Source of the DNA: Gordonia terrae
GTDB taxonomy: Bacteria > Actinomycetota > Actinomycetes > Mycobacteriales > Mycobacteriaceae
NCBI RefSeq assembly: GCF_001698225.1
Contig: NZ_CP016594.1
Location: 1,984,001 to 2,048,000 of the forward strand
Reading direction: 5' to 3'
DNA: 64,000 nt
The position numbers were made by a program, and so were the translations under genes. How positions within the stretch are numbered: the stretch's first letter is position 1; each line of letters opens with the position of its first letter. Of this stretch, positions 7,702 to 15,482 are shown piece after piece. Below the pieces are notes generated by a model, which saw only the letters and a program-made list of their open reading frames with translations, ran no database searches and had not been told where the DNA came from.

Positions 7702-8931
7702 ATGGCACGAACCTGGCTGTCGGTGACCGTGGAACTGCTCGGTGGACGGGGAACGGAGTTGTGGCCCTGGCCCGGAAGGGTTTTCGCTGTCGGACCGGTG
7801 CACACCTTCAGAGACCTGGCCACCGCCGTCGACGACGCGTTCGCCCGGTGGGATCGTTCCCATCAGTCACTTTTCACCCTGGACGACGGCAGGGTGGTCG
7901 CCGACGCCGCGTTCGGCGCGGAGTTGGCCGGCGGTATCGGCGGCCCGATCTCCGAACCCGTCGACATCGCCACGGCCAAGGTCTCCCGATTCGTCGAGCC
8001 GGGTGCCGAGTTCCAGTACACCTTCGACCTCGGCGACGAGTGGACCCATCGGTGCGTCGTGGGGGATCTGAAGGTCGACCCGCTGGACGTGTTGGGCATC
8101 CAGCCGAAAGCCCCCCTCCCGTACTTCGGCTGGGGCGACATCCCGGATCAGTACGGTCGTCGATCGGCCGATGGGGACGACGAGACGCCACCACGCCCCA
8201 CCGTTCCTCATCCGATGCTCGTCGGCCAGTGGCCCGCCCAGAAGGAGATACGCGAACTCGATCTGGGCGAGGTACGCGGGTCGATCTACTCCGCCGATGC
8301 CGATCGTTTCCTGGATGCCGTCGTCGGATGTGATCTGCACGACGCACTCCAGCAGGTCGGCCCCGGGGTACCGATGGCACTGCAGAAACGACGCGAACGA
8401 GCCGAGCCGGTGGCCGTGTCGATCGTCGAGCAACTCAACCGCCGGGGAGAGCCCGGCGACGCCGAACTCGCCGAGGAACTGCTCGCGATCCTGCGCGGGG
8501 AACCCGCACCGGGACGGCCGATAGCGGTGGATCTCGAGATGCTCAGCGACGAGATGGAAGGTGATCCGAACCGGTCGACCGGCGGGCTCATCGACCTGAC
8601 CACCGGCTTCGTGTACAACGACGAGATGCTCGACCCGGGCGTGCTCGATGACGAGATCGACGTCGAGGAGGAGCCGGATCGCTGGCTGCGTTTCGGCTGC
8701 ATTGGTTCGCGCGACAGTTGGCGGGACATGGCAGAGTTCGCCACGCGCATCTCCGATCCTGACCTGCGGAATCGTCTGGAACGCGCGATAGAGGGGCGAG
8801 GTGCGTTCCGCAGGTTCCGGGACGTCGTCCACGAAGCGGGTGTGAGTCAGCGTTGGTACGCGTTCTCCAGCGACCGCAAGTTCGGGCGGGCCCGCGAGTT
8901 CCTGGTCCGTCAGGGCATCCGGCCGATCTGA
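7702..8931 (+). CDS. Two-domain protein: pRiA4b ORF-3-like domain plus UPF0158 domain
   Basis: 409 residues. The N-terminal half (about 1-170) matches the plasmid pRiA4b ORF-3/IS1096-passenger family, with its hallmark FDLGDEWTHRCVV and the preceding FQYTF. The C-terminal 110 residues (about 295-409) match UPF0158: a short acidic strand region, then RWLRFG, DLRNRLERAIEGRGAFRRFRD and RWYAFSSDR. The middle is acidic and helical. Neither domain has a proven activity. ATG 7702 gives a conventional N-terminus (MARTWLSVTVELLGG); an in-frame GTG at 7657 would add 15 residues. It starts 61 nt after imuB on the same strand with no intervening terminator, so SOS co-transcription is possible. Confidence 0.75.
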   Translation: MARTWLSVTVELLGGRGTELWPWPGRVFAVGPVHTFRDLATAVDDAFARWDRSHQSLFTLDDGRVVADAAFGAELAGGIGGPISEPVDIATAKVSRFVEPGAEFQYTFDLGDEWTHRCVVGDLKVDPLDVLGIQPKAPLPYFGWGDIPDQYGRRSADGDDETPPRPTVPHPMLVGQWPAQKEIRELDLGEVRGSIYSADADRFLDAVVGCDLHDALQQVGPGVPMALQKRRERAEPVAVSIVEQLNRRGEPGDAELAEELLAILRGEPAPGRPIAVDLEMLSDEMEGDPNRSTGGLIDLTTGFVYNDEMLDPGVLDDEIDVEEEPDRWLRFGCIGSRDSWRDMAEFATRISDPDLRNRLERAIEGRGAFRRFRDVVHEAGVSQRWYAFSSDRKFGRAREFLVRQGIRPI

Positions 8932-8932
8932 C

Positions 8933-10015
8933 TCAACTGTTGCGCCCCCGCGCGATGACCGGCCACCGGCTGTCCGAGCCGTCGATCGCCACCAGTTCGT
9001 CGACGAGGTTGACCGCGTTGCAGACGTGATTCGGTACCACCCGGATCACGTCGCCCAAGCGGGGGATCGACGCCGATTCCGCCGGGAACTCCACCACTGC
9101 ATGATGTTCGGACAATTGCACGACACGAGCGTCGGGGTGGTCGAGGAGCCGCCCGTGACCGGTGGCCCAGGCGGCGCGGTCGGCGCCGAGGATCTTGCTG
9201 CCGGCGTCGACGACAACTCGGCCGGCGTCGCTCCGCACCACGGTCGTCACCGCGGTCAGCGCGACGTCGTCGAATCCGCAGGCGCCCATCTCGATCTGCT
9301 GGGCATCGTTGAGGGGGTACACGCCCGGACGGATCTCGGTGAGCACACCCGCATGCGACGGGTCGCCGACGAATTCGATGGTGGGCGTGGACCCGCCGCT
9401 GCGCACTCGCGGATCGATCCCCTGCGCTCGCAGACTGTCCGCCGCCGTACGGAGCGCCGCCACCTCCTGGTCCGCGGCCCGCCGCCGGGTGTCGCCGACG
9501 CCGTAGCCGTGACCGGGGAAGGTGAACACGCCGACGACGTCGAGTCCGGCTGCCACTGCTGCCGCCGCGACCTCACCGGCCCCCGCGGGCGCGGTTCCGG
9601 TGCGGTGCTGTCCGGAGTCGACCTCGACCAGGGCCTCGATCCGCTGCTCGCCGAGCAGCGCTGCGAGATGCCGTGCGCCCTCGACGGAGTCGATACCCAC
9701 CCGCAGCGACACCCGGTCTGCGAGGGTGCGCAACCGGGCGGCCTTCGCCGGTGTCGGCCAGATCGGGTAGGCGATGAAGATGTCGGTGCACGCGGTGATC
9801 TCGGCGGCGTCGGCGAAGGCCTCGGCCTCGCCGATGGTCGCCACCGCCAGACCCGCGGCACCGAGATCGAGCTGCATGCGGGCGATCTCGGCGCACTTGT
9901 GGGTCTTGGCGTGCGGACGCACCGCGACACCGATCGATCGCGCACGCTCGGCGAGGAACGTGAGGTTACGCATCATGCGGTCGACGTCGACCTCGAGATA
10001 AGGGGTGTCGATCAC
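8933..10015 (-). CDS. D-threonine aldolase / D-serine dehydratase-like PLP enzyme
   Basis: 360 residues of the fold-type III (alanine racemase N-terminal domain) family: a TIM barrel with the PLP lysine in VRPHAKTHK (Lys37), then the C-terminal metal site HVCNAV, in which His and Cys are the zinc/manganese ligands of D-threonine aldolases and eukaryotic-type D-serine dehydratases. Expected reactions are D-threonine to glycine plus acetaldehyde, or D-serine dehydration; the sequence cannot decide between them. The start codon overlaps the stop of the upstream acyl-CoA reductase gene by four bases (ATGA), so the two are translated together, an unexpected pairing. Confidence 0.85.
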   Translation of the reverse strand: MIDTPYLEVDVDRMMRNLTFLAERARSIGVAVRPHAKTHKCAEIARMQLDLGAAGLAVATIGEAEAFADAAEITACTDIFIAYPIWPTPAKAARLRTLADRVSLRVGIDSVEGARHLAALLGEQRIEALVEVDSGQHRTGTAPAGAGEVAAAAVAAGLDVVGVFTFPGHGYGVGDTRRRAADQEVAALRTAADSLRAQGIDPRVRSGGSTPTIEFVGDPSHAGVLTEIRPGVYPLNDAQQIEMGACGFDDVALTAVTTVVRSDAGRVVVDAGSKILGADRAAWATGHGRLLDHPDARVVQLSEHHAVVEFPAESASIPRLGDVIRVVPNHVCNAVNLVDELVAIDGSDSRWPVIARGRNS

Positions 10016-11955
10016 GAATTCTGCCCGCCGGCATCACGAGCCGACCGACCGAGCGCCGCTGCCGATTCGCCGAACACGAGGAACTCCTGGTGCAGGATGC
10101 GGGTGGTCAGTCCGGGGGTCACCCGGTGCCCGATCTCGGCGACGAGCCCGACGAGCGAATCGACGCGTTTGGGCCGGTCGACGATGGCGTGCAGGACGCG
10201 CGCCGCGGCGCGGTCCACATTCCAGGTCCCGGGCTGGTTGTCGTAGGCCTCGGTGGGCGCGATCATCCGCGTCTTCACCAGGGGAAGACGGACGTTGGAG
10301 AAGGTGACATGGTCGGAGACGGTCTCGGTGCCGGTGACGTCGCTGAACGCCTCCAGTGCGGCCTTCGACGCCGCGTATGCCCCGAATCGCGGCCCGCGCG
10401 ACTGCACCGCGACCGACGTCACGTTCACCACATGGCCTGCCTGCCGGGCGACCATGTGCGGCAGTAATCCGAGCACGAGGTTCACCGCGCCGAAGTAGTT
10501 GACCGCCATCACCCGGTGGTAGTCGTGCGACCGATCCACCGAGTTCAGGGTGGCTCTACGGATCGACCGCCCGGCGTTGTTGACCAGGACGTCCACGTGA
10601 CCGTGCGCGGCCAGGACGGTCTTGACCAGCGCGTTGACCGACTCCTCGTCGGTGATGTCGCACTGGTACGAGGTCACCTGGCCGGGCGGGATGCCCTTCT
10701 TGCTCGTGGTCGAGTTCAATTCCTCGGTCGCCGAGGCGAGTTCTTCGGCATTGCGGGCGACGATGAGGACGTTGGCACCGCGGGCGACACACATCCGGGC
10801 GGTGGCCTTGCCGATCCCGCTCGACCCTCCGGTGATGAGGATGTTCTTGCCGACGAGCGGCCCGCGCGGATCGGTGCGACGGTTGCGCGACCGGTCGAGG
10901 TGTCGCGACCAGTAGGTCCACAGGCGCGGAGCGTATTCGGCGAAGTCGGGCACGGTGATGCCGAGGTCGTGCAGAACCGCGACGGTGGTGTCGGCGCGGA
11001 AGTCGACCGGGATCGTCACCGCATCGAGCAGTGCCCCGGGGATCCCCTGCTGAGCGGCGACGAGGTTGCGTCCGACACGCGCGATCCCCATGCCGGACAA
11101 CGCCATCACGGGTTCCACCGCCGACCGCGGGATGGCGTCGAAACCGCGCGGGGCGCGGAAGGCCGGTGCCAGTGCGTTGTACATCTCGGTGGTCGTGAGC
11201 GACTTCGGGTCGCTGAGATGGAACACCAGTCCGCTGCGGGTGGGATTGACGCCGATGAGTGCCACCATCGCGTCGGCGACGTAGTCGACGGGCACGATGT
11301 TCAGCGTGCCCAGGTCGGGCATCGGCAGCCGCAGCACCGAGGGCAACCGCCCGAGCGCTCCCAGATGGCCGAAGAAGTAGTAGGGACCGTCGATCTTGTC
11401 CATCTCGCCGGTACGCGAGTCACCGACTACGATCGACGGCCGGTAGACGCGCCAACGGAGTCCCTCACGTTCACGGACCACGCGCTCGGCCTCGAACTTG
11501 GTGCGGTGATAGGCGGTCGGGAATCCCTGTCCGACTTCGAAGTCCATCTCGGTGAAGCGTCCACGGTGGTCACCGGCCACGGCGATCGAGGAGACGTGGT
11601 GGAACAGCGCATCGTGTGCGATCGCGAAGTCGGCGGCGCGCGAGGTCCCGACCACGTTGGCGGCACGCTGGGACTCCGCGTCGGCGGCCATGTCGTAGAT
11701 CGCGGCGAGGTGGATGACATGGTCGATCGCGGGGACCGCGTCGGGTGCGATGCCGAGCCCGGGCGCGGTCAGGTCGCCGACCACGGGTGTCACGCGGTCG
11801 CTGGCCCCGAGGTCGTCGAGCATCGCGACGAAGGCCGCGCGCGACGACTCGCGTACCAGTGCGTGGATCGTGTCGTCGGGAGAGGCTGTCAGGAGACGGT
11901 CGAGAACGCGTCGTCCGATGAACCCGCTGCCCCCGGTGATGAAGTAGCTCGTCAT
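10012..11955 (-). CDS. acrA1: AcrA1-like fatty acyl-CoA reductase, two fused SDR domains
   Basis: 647 residues. Domain 1 (about 1-350) is an extended SDR/thioester-reductase-like domain with the NADPH motif ITGGSGFIG, an active-site Tyr in AYHRTKFEAE and substrate-binding C-terminal helices. Domain 2 (about 370-640) is a classical SDR with ITGGSSGIGKA, NNAGRS and the catalytic YAASKAA. This architecture and length match M. tuberculosis AcrA1 (Rv3391, 650 aa), which also lies near imuA'B. It should reduce long-chain acyl-CoA to aldehyde/alcohol for lipid or wax synthesis. Its own promoter must lie in the 112 bp before it, where overlapping small palindromes (ACTCAGAGT and AGTGACACT, 12032-12046) are visible. 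Confidence 0.88.
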   Translation of the reverse strand: MTSYFITGGSGFIGRRVLDRLLTASPDDTIHALVRESSRAAFVAMLDDLGASDRVTPVVGDLTAPGLGIAPDAVPAIDHVIHLAAIYDMAADAESQRAANVVGTSRAADFAIAHDALFHHVSSIAVAGDHRGRFTEMDFEVGQGFPTAYHRTKFEAERVVREREGLRWRVYRPSIVVGDSRTGEMDKIDGPYYFFGHLGALGRLPSVLRLPMPDLGTLNIVPVDYVADAMVALIGVNPTRSGLVFHLSDPKSLTTTEMYNALAPAFRAPRGFDAIPRSAVEPVMALSGMGIARVGRNLVAAQQGIPGALLDAVTIPVDFRADTTVAVLHDLGITVPDFAEYAPRLWTYWSRHLDRSRNRRTDPRGPLVGKNILITGGSSGIGKATARMCVARGANVLIVARNAEELASATEELNSTTSKKGIPPGQVTSYQCDITDEESVNALVKTVLAAHGHVDVLVNNAGRSIRRATLNSVDRSHDYHRVMAVNYFGAVNLVLGLLPHMVARQAGHVVNVTSVAVQSRGPRFGAYAASKAALEAFSDVTGTETVSDHVTFSNVRLPLVKTRMIAPTEAYDNQPGTWNVDRAAARVLHAIVDRPKRVDSLVGLVAEIGHRVTPGLTTRILHQEFLVFGESAAALGRSARDAGGQNS

Positions 11956-12067
11956 GTGAGAGATCCCATCAGATGGGCGGGCCGACGGCCCGCTGGCTGT
12001 CCGCGCCCCGCGGGCCGCGGATCTGTCTGGTACTCAGAGTGACACTAACTTGCGGTGATGGCAACGA

Positions 12068-14059
12068 CTACGCGCCTCGGCGTCGCGCACCCGAATGCGT
12101 CGACTGTGCGCCCGATCGCGTCGACTGTGCACCCCGATCACCCGACCAGGCCGACTGCCGGAGCAGACGTGCGCCGTTGAGGGCGACCAGAACGGTGGAA
12201 CCCTCGTGACCGGCCACGGCCAGGGGGAGGGGCAGGGTTCCGATCAGGTCCCAGGTCACGAGGGCGACGATCACGGTCGCCGCGATGCAGAGGTTGGCGA
12301 TCACGTAGCGACGGGCGAGGCGTGACAACCGGATCAGTGCGGCGACCGCGGTGAGATCGTCCCGGACGATGATCGCGTCGGCCGTTTGAACTGCGAGATC
12401 AGCCCCACGGCGCCCCATTGCGACGCCGGTCCCGGCTGCGATGAGCGCCGGTGCGTCGTTGATCCCGTCGCCGACCACCAGCACGTGCCCGCCCGCCTCG
12501 CCGACGACCCGGACCTTGTCTTCCGGCAGGAGGTCGGCGTACACCTCGTCGATGCCGGTCCGGGCGGCGACGTCGGCCGCGACCGACGGTCGGTCGCCGG
12601 TCAGCAGCAGGACCGGACCCGGCGTGACGTCGCCGATCAGACGTACCGCTTCGGCCGCATCGTCCCGGAGGCGGTCGACGAGCTCGATCCGGCCGATCTC
12701 CCGGTCGTCGACGAACACGCCGACCACGGTGCCGGTCGAGTCGGCGAGGGTGCGCTCGACGGTGACCCGGCGTCCACCGACCGTGCCGGTCACGCCGCGC
12801 CCGGGCAGTGCCCGGAAGTCGTCGACCGCCGCGACGTCCAGCCCCCGGTCGGCCGCGGCCGTCACGATCGCGCGACCCAGCGGGTGCTCGCTGGGGTGCT
12901 CGACCGCTGCGGCGAGCGCCAGCACCTCCGACGGCTCGCGACCACCGAGTGCCGTCACGTCGACGACCTGAGGACGCCCCTCGGTCAGGGTGCCGGTCTT
13001 GTCGAAGGCGACGACGGACGTGCGTCCGACCGACTCCATCACCGCGGCGGATTTGACCAGGACGCCGTGGCGACCCGCGTTGGCGATCGACGCCAGCAGC
13101 GGCGGCATCGTCGACAGGACGACAGCGCAGGGTGAGGCCACGATCATGAACACGATGGCTCGGCGCAGGGACTCATCGAAGGCGCTGTCGGACAGCAGCA
13201 TCGGGATACCCAGCACCAGAAGTGTGGCGACCACGACGATCGCGGAGTATGCCTGCTCGACCTTCTCGATGAAGAGCTGGGTCGGCGCCTTCGTCTCGGA
13301 GGCCTCGGCGACGAGTGTCGCGATGCGCGCGATCACCGACTCCGACGCCGGACGTGATACTTCGACGATCAAGGCGCCGGTGCCGTTGACGGTGCCGGAG
13401 AGCACCTCGTCACCGGCCTCGCGCACGATGGGTACCGACTCGCCGGTCACCGCCTGCTGGTCGACCTCGCTCCGGCCGCGGACGACCACTCCGTCGGCGC
13501 CGATCCGTTCACCGGGTCGGACGAGGATCTGTTGTCCCACGTCGAGGTCGCGACAGTCGATCTCGTGTGTCGTGCCGTCGGCTGCGTAGCGGGTGGCCCG
13601 CTCGGGGGCCAGCCCGAGCAGCGCGGTCACCGAGTCGGCGGTGCGCTGGGTGACGACGACCTCCAGTGCGCCCGAGGTCGCGAAGATCACGATCAGCAGC
13701 GCGCCGTCGACGACCTGTCCGATCGACGCGGCCGCGATGGCGGCGACGATCATCAGCAGATCGACGTCGAGTCGTCGCTGCCGGAGTTCCTGCAGGCCTG
13801 ACCGGGTCGGTTCCCACCCGCCGCTCAGGTAGCACGCGAGAAACACGGTCCACCACGACCATTCGGGCGCGTTGCCGAGTTGGAGCAACCACCCCGCGAG
13901 GAACAGAGCCAGCGCGATACCCGCTCGGCGCACCTCGGGCAGGCGGAGCCCGGTCCGGATCAACGACGGCGGGACGACGCTCCCGCGTTCGGCTCGCTGT
14001 CCCGGTGCATCGTCAGGTGCCGCGCGTTCCGTCGTGTCGGTCGCTCTCGTCGCGCCCAT
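12068..14059 (-). CDS. ctpJ: P1B-4-type heavy-metal efflux ATPase, CtpJ-like (Co/Ni)
   Basis: 663 residues with no N-terminal metal-binding domain. Visible motifs are TGES (actuator), SPC in the membrane (FMIVASPCAVVLS), the phosphorylation site DKTGTLTEG, the HP-type motif SEHPLGRA, GDGINDAPAL, and HEGST in the last helices. SPC plus HEGST is the P1B-4 signature (Co2+/Ni2+/Fe2+ export). ATG 14059 has GGGAG five bases upstream and gives the length of M. tuberculosis CtpJ (660 aa). A longer frame from 14173 would start inside the operator. It is divergent from nmtR, the same pairing as Rv3743c/Rv3744. The C-terminal tail contains a small GAQSTRS/GAQSTHS duplication. Confidence 0.93.
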   Translation of the reverse strand: MGATRATDTTERAAPDDAPGQRAERGSVVPPSLIRTGLRLPEVRRAGIALALFLAGWLLQLGNAPEWSWWTVFLACYLSGGWEPTRSGLQELRQRRLDVDLLMIVAAIAAASIGQVVDGALLIVIFATSGALEVVVTQRTADSVTALLGLAPERATRYAADGTTHEIDCRDLDVGQQILVRPGERIGADGVVVRGRSEVDQQAVTGESVPIVREAGDEVLSGTVNGTGALIVEVSRPASESVIARIATLVAEASETKAPTQLFIEKVEQAYSAIVVVATLLVLGIPMLLSDSAFDESLRRAIVFMIVASPCAVVLSTMPPLLASIANAGRHGVLVKSAAVMESVGRTSVVAFDKTGTLTEGRPQVVDVTALGGREPSEVLALAAAVEHPSEHPLGRAIVTAAADRGLDVAAVDDFRALPGRGVTGTVGGRRVTVERTLADSTGTVVGVFVDDREIGRIELVDRLRDDAAEAVRLIGDVTPGPVLLLTGDRPSVAADVAARTGIDEVYADLLPEDKVRVVGEAGGHVLVVGDGINDAPALIAAGTGVAMGRRGADLAVQTADAIIVRDDLTAVAALIRLSRLARRYVIANLCIAATVIVALVTWDLIGTLPLPLAVAGHEGSTVLVALNGARLLRQSAWSGDRGAQSTRSGAQSTHSGARRRGA

Positions 14060-14168
14060 CGTGTCTCCCGTCTGCCGCCGACCCTCCTGCTGGTTGAGCC
14101 GGCACCGAGCGCCAGCGAGGCGCCGAGTCGAAGCCACTCGCCGACAATCACCTCTTAGACAGTAACAG

Positions 14169-14194
14169 TTCATATGAAGATATATTCATGTGAA
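14169..14194. promoter_or_regulatory. NmtR/ArsR-type operator between ctpJ and nmtR
   Basis: Two near-identical palindromic blocks, TTCATATGAA (14169-14178) and TTCATGTGAA (14185-14194), are separated by GATATA. Together they form an imperfect inverted repeat in an AT-rich island unlike its surroundings. SmtB/ArsR-family repressors bind such TATGAA-type hyphenated repeats. It lies 24 bp before the nmtR ATG and 110 bp before ctpJ, placed to control both. Confidence 0.8.
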
Positions 14195-14218
14195 GGGCAA
14201 CCGGTAGCATCTCGCTGC

Positions 14219-14581
14219 ATGGGACACGGCATCGACGAGGGGATGCGGCCGGCTGCGCGGCTCGACCCGGAGTCGGCTGTGCATGTCGCCACCACGCTGC
14301 AGGCGCTCGCGACCCCGAGCCGATTGCTGATCCTCACCGCGTTGCGCTCCGGTCCGCGTTCGGTCACCGATCTCGCCGACGCCGTGGGCATGGAGCAGTC
14401 CGCGGTCTCCCATCAGCTCCGGTTGCTCCGGAATCTCGGACTCGTCACCGGCACGCGATCGGGTCGGTCGATCAGTTACAGCCTGTACGACAGTCATGTG
14501 GCCCAGCTGCTCGACGAGGCCGTCTACCACAGTGAACACCTGCGGCTCGGGCTCGCCGAGCGTCCGCCGTCGGCGGGTTGA
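14219..14581 (+). CDS. nmtR: NmtR, ArsR/SmtB-family Ni(II)/Co(II)-sensing repressor
   Basis: 120 residues, exactly the length of M. tuberculosis NmtR. The N-terminus MGHG supplies Gly2 and His3. The winged helix has SAVSHQLRLLRNLGLV. The alpha-5 metal site has Asp91, His93, His104 and His107 (YDSHVAQ and YHSEHLR). Positions 109 and 116, His in the M. tuberculosis protein, are Arg and Pro here. Metal binding should release it from the operator at 14169 and derepress ctpJ. ATG 14219 is chosen by homology; the frame extends to 14174, but that segment is operator DNA. Confidence 0.93.
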   Translation: MGHGIDEGMRPAARLDPESAVHVATTLQALATPSRLLILTALRSGPRSVTDLADAVGMEQSAVSHQLRLLRNLGLVTGTRSGRSISYSLYDSHVAQLLDEAVYHSEHLRLGLAERPPSAG

Positions 14582-14621
14582 CCCCGGCGGCACGCGCAGG
14601 CGACGAACCGAAAGGCAGCGC

Positions 14622-15425
14622 ATGAGTAGTGATCAGACGTCCACGCCGGTCGAACCGCCTCTGTTGATCGAGCAATCCGGAAGAGTGCGGACGCTCGTCC
14701 TCAACCGTCCGGAGGTCCGGAATGCGCTCAGTTCCGGCCTGATCGACGCTCTCCGAACCGAGCTGGCGAACGCGGATCACGCCGATGACGTCGACGTCGT
14801 CATCCTCACCGGCGCGGGGTCGGCATTCTGTGCCGGCCTGGACCTGGCCGAGTTGGGCTCGTCGACCGAGAGTGCTCGACTGCTCGATCATGCGGACGTG
14901 CCCGTCGGGCATCCGTGGCGCCCCATCTCGAAGCCGATCATCGGCGCCGTCAACGGCGTTGCGGCCACCGGTGGTCTGGAGTTCGCCCTCGCGTGCGATG
15001 TCCTGATCGCGTCCGAACGGGCTCGCTTCGTCGACACCCACTCGCGGGTCGGAGTGCTGCCGGGCTGGGGTTTGACGTCCCGATTGCCGGAAGCGGTCGG
15101 CCGGGGTTTCGCGCGCCGCATGAGCTTGTCCGGGGAGTTCGTCGATGCCCAGACGGCGCTGCGGGTCGGTTTGGTGACCGAGGTGGTGGCCCACGATCAG
15201 CTGATGGTCTCGGCGATGGACCTCGCGGTGTCCATCGCCGGGAGTGACCAGCTCGCGGTGCGGACCATGCTCGACTCGTACCGGCGTGCCGAGGATCATC
15301 TCGTCGGTCCGGCACTCGATGCGGAGCACTCCACCTCGGTGGAATGGATGGCGGGTTTCGACCCCGCTCGGGTGGCCGACCGTCGGTCCGGCATCGTCGA
15401 GCGTGGCCGGGTCAACAACAGCTGA
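14622..15425 (+). CDS. Enoyl-CoA hydratase/isomerase (crotonase) family protein
   Basis: 267 residues. Crotonase features are LNRPEVRNALS, the first oxyanion-hole segment GAGSAFCAGLDL, the second NGVAATGGLEFALACD (Glu in GGLE at the usual first catalytic position), and THSRVGVLPGWGLTSRLPEAVG near the second. Probably acts on an acyl-CoA in beta-oxidation; substrate cannot be assigned. The start follows AAAGG at 9 nt. It begins 40 bp after nmtR on the same strand, so read-through is possible, but a metabolic link to nickel is not apparent. Confidence 0.88.
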   Translation: MSSDQTSTPVEPPLLIEQSGRVRTLVLNRPEVRNALSSGLIDALRTELANADHADDVDVVILTGAGSAFCAGLDLAELGSSTESARLLDHADVPVGHPWRPISKPIIGAVNGVAATGGLEFALACDVLIASERARFVDTHSRVGVLPGWGLTSRLPEAVGRGFARRMSLSGEFVDAQTALRVGLVTEVVAHDQLMVSAMDLAVSIAGSDQLAVRTMLDSYRRAEDHLVGPALDAEHSTSVEWMAGFDPARVADRRSGIVERGRVNNS

Positions 15426-15454
15426 TCGACGGGGGCAGCACTCCCGCTGTCGTA

Positions 15455-15470
15455 TCGAACTCATGTTCGA
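15455..15470 (+). promoter_or_regulatory. Perfect LexA (SOS) box of dnaE2
   Basis: TCGAAC-TCAT-GTTCGA matches the mycobacterial SOS consensus at all twelve fixed positions. GATAAA (15469-15474) overlaps its right end as a good -10 hexamer, which would place the transcript start at about the GTG codon 15483. LexA would sit directly on the promoter. Confidence 0.95.
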
Positions 15471-15482
15471 TAAACTCTGTGA

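Noticed and set aside
10516..12042. 508-codon plus-strand frame opposite the acyl-CoA reductase
   Set aside because: Codon shadow of a conserved two-domain SDR protein.
14174..14218. Upstream extension of nmtR from ATG 14174
   Set aside because: Would encode the operator itself; NmtR proteins begin at MGHG.
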